From: an uncultured Victivallaceae bacterium
Lineage (GTDB): Bacteria > Verrucomicrobiota > Lentisphaeria > Victivallales > Victivallaceae
NCBI GenBank assembly: GCA_944389925.1
Contig: CALXOD010000025.1
Span: 1-37,352 of the forward strand
DNA length: 37,352 nucleotides
Direction: 5' to 3'
Below, piece by piece: positions 32,928-37,352 of this stretch. The notes beneath the pieces were generated by a model. That model did no database searches. It was not told the origin of the DNA and saw only the letters and a list, made by a program, of their open reading frames with translations. How positions within the stretch are numbered: the first letter of the stretch is position 1; each line of letters begins with the position of its first letter. Both the position numbers and the translations under genes were made by a program.

Positions 32928-34148
32928 TCAATTTTCCAACCGGGCCAGGGCCTCTTCCACCTCCCCGCGGTCGATCCCCTCAATTTCCAGCAGGGCTTCG
33001 GCGCCGGCGGCACGCACACCGTCAATCGTTACAAACCCGTTACGCACAAGTTTATCGGCGGTCCCAGTGGATATCTTCAATGCCTCCGCCAGCTGCAAGG
33101 CCGCCCGATTGATTTTCTCTTCAATTCCCCCTTCCGTCAGAATGCTGATATTCCAACCGATCAGCCGGGAACACAACCGGACATTCTGTGCTTTTTTGCC
33201 GAATGCCAGCTTGGACTGTTCCTCGGTCACATGCACGACCAGCTCGTGCCGGTCCTCGCGCACCTCTACCGACTGGACATGAGCAGGCAACAGGGCATTC
33301 ATCGCGTATTTGCAGATATCCTCGTCATACGGCACGATGTCGATGCGTTCGCCATTCAGTTCATTGGTAATATTCCGCACCCGGGTCCCGCGGATGCCGA
33401 CGCATGCGCCAACCGGATCGACCCGCGGATCCTGACTCTGAACGGCAATCTTGGTCCGGCTGCCCGCCTCACGGGCAATTCCCATAATTTTCACCACGCC
33501 GTCCCGAATCTCCGTAACTTCCAGTTCAAAGAGCCGCGTAACAAATTCCGGACAAGTCCGCGAAACAATCAGACTCGGTCCGGAACCGGAAATATCCACC
33601 CGCTGCAGCAGAGCGTTGATCCGGTCTCCGGGCATATACTGTTCGCCATGCATTTTGTCCCGGGAACTCATCAAGCCTTCGGCGCGCTGGAAGTCAATGA
33701 TGGTATTGCCGTTTTCAAAACGCCGGACCGTGCCGTTGATAATATGCCCGACCCGGTCGGCAAATTCCTCCTGCACGGTTGCTTTTTCCGCCTGACGGAG
33801 CTGCTGCATGATCGCCTGTTTGGCGGTCTGTGCGGCGATACGGCCGAAATTGCTCGGCGTCACCTCCCAGTCGACCACATCCCCGACCCGAACGTCGGGA
33901 AAACGTTCCCGGGCCCGCGCCAGCAGCAACTGGTCATAATTCGGATTTTCCTCCACCACTTCCAGCTGCGCCCAAGCCTGAATATTACCGGTATGCGGAT
34001 CGATCTTCACCTGAAGATTGCTGGCCGGATGGATACTTTTACGCGAAGCGGACAGGATGGCTGCCTCCAGAGCTTTGATCAAAAGCTCCCGACTGATGCC
34101 GCGCTCCTGCTCGATGTACTCCAGAATCGTCAACAATTCGCTGTTCAT
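32928..34148 (-). CDS. nusA: Transcription termination/antitermination factor NusA
   Basis: 406 aa from the ATG at 34148 (AGGGG 6 nt upstream; a longer frame reaches 34163). N-terminal RNA-polymerase-binding domain (LLTILEYIEQERGISRELLIKALEAAILSA), then the S1 domain (VGHIINGTVRRFENGNTIIDF), KH1 and KH2 with GACVGIRGTRVRNITNELNGERIDIVPY, and a C-terminal helix-hairpin-helix region (FVTIDGVRAAGAEALLEIEGI). It modulates pausing, termination and antitermination. The rimP gene that usually precedes nusA is not here; upstream DNA is a leader and promoter instead. Confidence 0.97.
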   Translation of the reverse strand: MNSELLTILEYIEQERGISRELLIKALEAAILSASRKSIHPASNLQVKIDPHTGNIQAWAQLEVVEENPNYDQLLLARARERFPDVRVGDVVDWEVTPSNFGRIAAQTAKQAIMQQLRQAEKATVQEEFADRVGHIINGTVRRFENGNTIIDFQRAEGLMSSRDKMHGEQYMPGDRINALLQRVDISGSGPSLIVSRTCPEFVTRLFELEVTEIRDGVVKIMGIAREAGSRTKIAVQSQDPRVDPVGACVGIRGTRVRNITNELNGERIDIVPYDEDICKYAMNALLPAHVQSVEVREDRHELVVHVTEEQSKLAFGKKAQNVRLCSRLIGWNISILTEGGIEEKINRAALQLAEALKISTGTADKLVRNGFVTIDGVRAAGAEALLEIEGIDRGEVEEALARLEN

Positions 34149-34187
34149 GTTTTCCCCTTTCAACCGGGCGGCGCCGGTCCTCTGTTT

Positions 34188-34208
34188 CCGCCTGACTCAT
34201 GCAGGCGG
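34188..34208 (-). promoter_or_regulatory. Second hairpin in the nusA leader
   Basis: CCGCCTG (34188-34194) pairs perfectly with CAGGCGG (34202-34208), loop 7 nt, 40 nt before the nusA ATG. No T-run follows it. It may be an RNA processing site or a structure competing with the attenuator upstream. Confidence 0.5.
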
Positions 34209-34215
34209 CCGGCCG

Positions 34216-34248
34216 TAAAATAAAAAAAGCGGGCAAAAGCACACCCAC
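34216..34248 (-). terminator. Candidate attenuator in the nusA leader
   Basis: On the minus strand AGTGGG (34243-34248) pairs with CCCGCT (34227-34232) around a 10-nt loop, with one G-U pair, and is followed directly by a run of TTTTTT-A-TTTT. It has the shape of an intrinsic terminator. It lies about 55-90 nt downstream of the probable transcription start and 68 nt before the nusA ATG, hence inside the leader. Confidence 0.6.
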
Positions 34249-34311
34249 TTCCCCACTTCGGCCGCTCCATCTGTTTTGTTTTATATTTACATATTGTTTA
34301 CCCTTGATGGT

Positions 34312-34340
34312 AATATAGTACGGTATATATAAAGTATCAA
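34312..34340 (-). promoter_or_regulatory. Sigma70 promoter of the nusA-infB operon
   Basis: The minus strand reads TTGATA (34335-34340), 17 bp, TATATT (34312-34317). Each hexamer differs from consensus at one position, and the spacer is ideal. Transcription would start near 34305, giving a leader of about 157 nt. Confidence 0.8.
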
Positions 34341-34430
34341 GCAAAAAATCTCCTTTTTTTCCAATGCACTGCAAGAATCACCTCAACCGGCTCATTTGCG
34401 GCTTTTTATGTCAAAAAACAGGGAAAAAAC

Positions 34431-34460
34431 TTGATTTTTTCATTTTCGGAGATATATGTA
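34431..34460 (+). promoter_or_regulatory. Candidate promoter of rpsT
   Basis: TTGATT (34431-34436) is followed after 18 bp by TATGTA (34455-34460) or after 16 bp by TATATG (34453-34458). The region is A+T rich with T-runs, and the rpsT ATG lies about 100 bp downstream, so the leader is around 95 nt. Confidence 0.5.
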
Positions 34461-34561
34461 ATGGTTCGTACAGGCGCAGCACGTCTGTCCGTTAAAAAAA
34501 GATACAATCAGCAATTTAATGATCATCAAAGCATATTCAACGAAATTTTGAGGAAAACATC

Positions 34562-34828
34562 ATGGCTCACTCCAAGTCCGCTCTGAAACGGCTGCGTACC
34601 AGCAAGCTCGCCAATCTTCGCAACCGCGCCCGCAACAGTGAACTCAAAACGCTGGAAAAACGCTTCCGCGCCGCCGTCGCCGCCGGAGAAAACGAAAATG
34701 CAGCCAGCCTGCTCAAGGAATGCTGCAGCCGTGTCGACAAAGCCGTCAAAGCCGGCGCCATCCATGCCAACAAGGCGGCCAACAAGAAATCCCAGTTCGA
34801 CAAGCTGCTTCATACGCTCAGCAAGTAA
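34562..34828 (+). CDS. rpsT: 30S ribosomal protein S20
   Basis: 88 aa, normal length. It binds 16S rRNA early in 30S assembly. Typical S20 features: MAHSKSALKRLRTSKLANLRNRARNSELKT at the N-terminus (basic, helical), GENENAASLLKECCSRVDKAVKAGAIHANKAANKKSQ in the second half. GAGG lies about 8 nt before the ATG. It is monocistronic: own promoter candidate and a strong terminator 20 nt after the stop. Elsewhere S20 is autoregulated through its leader; no such site is demonstrable here. Confidence 0.97.
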   Translation: MAHSKSALKRLRTSKLANLRNRARNSELKTLEKRFRAAVAAGENENAASLLKECCSRVDKAVKAGAIHANKAANKKSQFDKLLHTLSK

Positions 34829-34847
34829 CCGGGATGCATGTTGCAGG

Positions 34848-34886
34848 ACGGCGTTCGCTTCTTATGGAGGTGAACGCCGTTTTTTT
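34848..34886 (+). terminator. Intrinsic terminator of rpsT
   Basis: ACGGCGTTC (34848-34856) pairs perfectly with GAACGCCGT (34872-34880), loop 15 nt, followed by TTTTTT. It lies between rpsT and priA, so priA should have its own weak promoter or depend on read-through. Confidence 0.9.
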
Positions 34887-34919
34887 GTCGGTTGTTTTCC
34901 CTGTTGACGGACCCTTCTC

Positions 34920-37148
34920 ATGGATATCGCCCAGGTCGTTCTTGATGTAGCGCTGGACAAGCTTTTCGATTACCGGATTCCTCCGGAACTGGCTCCGGCC
35001 ATCCGGATCGGAGTGCGTGTAACCGTACCCTTTGGACGAAGCGTGCGGGAGGGGTATGTCCTGGCCCTTGCCGACCACAGCGATTATCCTGAAATACGCC
35101 CCCTGCTCGGCGTCACCGAAGGCGTGGCGAATCTGCCGGAGAAACTGGTGGAGCTCGGCAACTGGATGGCCGATTATTACTGTTGTTCCCGCGAACAGGC
35201 GATCCGAACTCTGCTACCCGCTCCAGTCCGTCAGGGCAAAATCCGGGAAAAGCTTCGACTCTACGCCGTGCTCCCGGATTGCAATGCCGCCGCCGCCTTC
35301 ATCTCCACCCATGCGGGGAAAAAAAATGCGGCCTCACGCAGCGCCCTGCTGGAAACCCTCCTCGCCGCCCATGATCATATTCTGCCACTGGATGAACTTC
35401 TGGAAAGCTGTACCGCATCCCGGGCCAGCGTCCGCACTCTGGAAAAAAACGGCCTGTTGCGCCTGGAAAAGCATCCCGTCCGCCGCGATCCCTTCGCCGG
35501 GCGAGAGGTCATCCCCGCCCAACCTCTGACGCCATCGCCCGAACAAGCCGCCGCGCTGAACCAGATCAACCGGATGCTGACGGGAGAAGACCGGCGGCAC
35601 GTCCTGCTGCTGCACGGTGTCACCAACAGCGGCAAAACCGAAGTCTATTTGCAAGCCATCGCCCGAACGCTGGAACTGGGGCGGTCAGCCATCGTCCTGG
35701 TTCCGGAAATTTCCCTGACCCCGCAAACCGTCCGCCGGTTCCGCGCCCGGTTCGGTGACCGGTTGAGTATTCTGCACAGCCGGCTCTCCGACGGCGAACG
35801 ATTCGATGAGTGGCACCGGATCAGCCGTCACGAAACCGCCATTGCCGTCGGAGCCCGTTCCGCATTGTTCGCCCCTTTCCGGAACCTCGGGCTAATCGTC
35901 GTTGACGAAGAACATGAAAGCAGTTACAAACAATCGGAAGCGCCCCGCTACTCCGCCCGGGATGTCGCCGTTATGCGCGGACGGCTGGAAAACGCCGTGG
36001 TGATTCTCGGCTCCGCCACCCCTTCCGCCGAAAGTCTTCGCAATGCAGAAACCGGAAAATACGCGCTGGCCACCTTGTCCCGACAGGTTTCCGCCCAGCT
36101 CGCCCCCCATGTCCGGATCGTGGATCTGCGCCTGGGAGGCCCTCCGGAAAAAGGAAAATCCAATTTCTTTTCCCCCCTGCTGATCGAAGCGGTCCGGGAA
36201 CGGCTGGAACGGGGAGAACAATCCATCCTCTTTCTGAACCGGCGCGGCTATGCCCGGATGCTGCTCTGCGAACAATGCGGATACGAGGCTGCCTGTCCAA
36301 ACTGTTCCGTCGGCTTCACCTACTCCCGCCAGCGCCAGACGCTCAGCTGCCATCTCTGCGGCCTGGTTGTCCCCGCACCGGAAACCTGTCCCGACTGCGG
36401 CTCTCCGGAAATCCGTTACAGCGGCGTCGGCACAGAAAAAATTGAGGCTGCCGCCACTGCCGTCTTTCAGCACGCTCATATCGCCCGCATGGATTCCGAC
36501 TCCATGCGCGGTGCCGACGATTATGAAACGGTTCTGGAAAAATTCCGTCGTGCCGAAATCGATATTCTGATCGGCACTCAGATGATCGCCAAGGGCCTGC
36601 ATTTCCCCAACGTCACGCTGGTCGGCATCATCAATGCCGACAGCGGGCTGATGCTGCCGGATTTCCGTGCGCCGGAACGCACCTTCCAATTGATCACCCA
36701 GGTAGCCGGACGGGCCGGACGCGGCGATGTGCGCGGCGAAGTCATCATCCAGAGTTACAATCCGGACAACGAAACCATCCGGTTTGCGGCGGAACAGGAT
36801 TTCGAAGGCTTCAGCCATTATGACCTGGAAGTCCGCGAAATGCTGGCTTACCCGCCCTTCACCCACTTGATCGCGCTTCACTTCCGGGGAGAAGACGAAA
36901 GCCGTGTGGCAAATTTTGCCGCCGAATTCACCGAGGCCCTGCGTCCATATTGCGGGGACACCGTTAAAATTTCCGGTCCCATGCCCGCTCCCATCGAACG
37001 TATCAAAGGGAAATTCCGCTACATGACCCTTCTGCGCGGTGCCGCCCTCGGACGGGTCCGCCCTCCGTTGCGGCACATGGTTCTCCACGGGAGACCACCG
37101 CGCGGCGTGGAGGTGTACGCCGACGTCGATGCCCAGTCCCTGCTGTGA
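34920..37148 (+). CDS. priA: Primosomal protein N' (replication restart helicase)
   Basis: 742 aa, normal length. DEXH helicase that reloads the replisome at stalled forks. N-terminal DNA-binding domain with VALDKLFDYRIPPEL and VPFGRSVREGYV; Walker A GVTNSGKTEVY (about 237-247); VDEEHESSYKQSE; GSATPS; zinc-binding cysteines LLCEQCGYEAACPNCS, CHLCG, CPDCGSPEIRY (about 448-500); helicase motifs IGTQMIAKGLHFPNVTLV and QVAGRAGRG. The ATG at 34920 has no clear ribosome-binding site, but the N-terminus fits the family. It lies 33 nt after the rpsT terminator. Confidence 0.97.
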   Translation: MDIAQVVLDVALDKLFDYRIPPELAPAIRIGVRVTVPFGRSVREGYVLALADHSDYPEIRPLLGVTEGVANLPEKLVELGNWMADYYCCSREQAIRTLLPAPVRQGKIREKLRLYAVLPDCNAAAAFISTHAGKKNAASRSALLETLLAAHDHILPLDELLESCTASRASVRTLEKNGLLRLEKHPVRRDPFAGREVIPAQPLTPSPEQAAALNQINRMLTGEDRRHVLLLHGVTNSGKTEVYLQAIARTLELGRSAIVLVPEISLTPQTVRRFRARFGDRLSILHSRLSDGERFDEWHRISRHETAIAVGARSALFAPFRNLGLIVVDEEHESSYKQSEAPRYSARDVAVMRGRLENAVVILGSATPSAESLRNAETGKYALATLSRQVSAQLAPHVRIVDLRLGGPPEKGKSNFFSPLLIEAVRERLERGEQSILFLNRRGYARMLLCEQCGYEAACPNCSVGFTYSRQRQTLSCHLCGLVVPAPETCPDCGSPEIRYSGVGTEKIEAAATAVFQHAHIARMDSDSMRGADDYETVLEKFRRAEIDILIGTQMIAKGLHFPNVTLVGIINADSGLMLPDFRAPERTFQLITQVAGRAGRGDVRGEVIIQSYNPDNETIRFAAEQDFEGFSHYDLEVREMLAYPPFTHLIALHFRGEDESRVANFAAEFTEALRPYCGDTVKISGPMPAPIERIKGKFRYMTLLRGAALGRVRPPLRHMVLHGRPPRGVEVYADVDAQSLL

Positions 37149-37156
37149 AGCCGGCA

Positions 37157-37185
37157 TTGACAGAAAGCGGCGGTGGATGTATTAT
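37157..37185 (+). promoter_or_regulatory. Near-consensus sigma70 promoter of the epimerase-family gene
   Basis: TTGACA (37157-37162), 17-bp spacer, TATTAT (37180-37185), beginning 9 bp after the priA stop. The -35 box is perfect and the -10 box has one mismatch. It drives the partial gene starting at 37237. Confidence 0.85.
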
Positions 37186-37236
37186 TATATATTTTAGAAA
37201 AGAAAAACCATTGCAACATCAATTCCGGGAACAACC

Positions 37237-37352
37237 ATGAAACGGATTCTGATCACGGGCGGCAGCGGCTTTCTGGGAACGCACCTCTGCGAAAGACTGC
37301 TGGCACAAGGGAATGAAGTCATCTGTGCAGATAATTTTTATACCGGCACCAA
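37237..37352 (+). CDS. NAD-dependent sugar epimerase/dehydratase, probably UDP-glucuronate decarboxylase (partial)
   Basis: Only the first 38 codons are inside the window. [21 protein letters not shown] is an extended short-chain dehydrogenase Rossmann start (GxxGxxG), and [13 protein letters not shown] matches UDP-glucuronic acid decarboxylase (UXS), which makes UDP-xylose for envelope polysaccharide. Other extended SDR sugar-nucleotide enzymes, such as UDP-glucose 4-epimerase, share the first motif, so the specificity is likely but unproved. The ATG has only a weak GGGA upstream. The gene runs off the right edge. Confidence 0.8.
   Translation, partial: MKRILITGGSGFLGTHLCERLLAQGNEVICADNFYTGT

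Noticed and set aside
35892-37157. Long minus-strand frame opposite priA
   Set aside because: Shadow of priA, whose helicase and zinc motifs are unmistakable.
1-37352. CRISPR arrays, tRNA or rRNA genes, prophage attachment sites
   Set aside because: No regularly spaced direct repeats, no cloverleaf-like tRNA with T-loop GTTCGANTC in context, and no rRNA-like conserved stretches were seen by eye; a covariance-model scan would be the decisive test.

Overview
The window reads as a chromosomal segment of a Gram-negative carbohydrate degrader. My best guess is a member of the Lentisphaerota (Victivallis-like). The guess rests on a prepilin-type protein with a processing/methylation N-terminus inside a glycan-degradation operon, numerous secreted CAZyme-like proteins, decayed Rhs (YD-repeat) modules of a style common in that phylum, and a short PUA-less TruB. 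No rRNA or single-copy phylogenetic marker was compared, so this is inference.

Layout. (1) 1-6420 is an A+T-richer accessory zone. An IS3-type transposase tail lies at the left edge. Three degenerate minus-strand Rhs fragments (2410-2720, 4405-4500, 5005-5557) are interleaved with small membrane, lipoprotein or secreted genes of unknown function. It looks like an eroded polymorphic-toxin type locus. (2) 6429-8389 holds glyS (glycyl-tRNA synthetase) followed closely by an MBL-fold hydrolase. (3) 8464-19991 is a glycan-catabolism cluster built around a divergent promoter region. A GntR/LacI-hybrid regulator heads a minus-strand operon (regulator, pseudopilin-like protein, alpha/beta-hydrolase with discoidin-like tail, 953-aa secreted glycosidase-like protein, secreted beta-sandwich protein) that ends in a strong intrinsic terminator. 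On the plus strand lie a heparinase II/III-like lyase and a short GH78-like alpha-rhamnosidase, overlapping by 4 nt. (4) 20102-23044 encodes a WaaP/Kdo-kinase-like protein whose catalytic Asp is replaced by Gly, and a clan GH-A glycosidase.

(5) 23157-34148 is a long minus-strand gene train: nusA-infB-rbfA-nrnA-truB, then an unrecognised acidic protein, then iorA-iorB-ACT-paaK (arylpyruvate oxidation to aryl-acetyl-CoA and aryl-acid activation). A good sigma70 promoter precedes nusA, and its leader contains a candidate attenuator. IorA lacks the C-terminal 2x[4Fe-4S] domain. (6) On the plus strand, rpsT has its own terminator, followed by priA and then the start of a UDP-glucuronate decarboxylase-like gene behind a near-consensus promoter.

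The parts most worth a second look are the divergent glycan cluster with its embedded pilin and promoter-overlapping operator, the Asp-to-Gly kinase-like protein, the ferredoxin-domain-less IorA, the nusA leader, and the Rhs graveyard with its small satellite genes.
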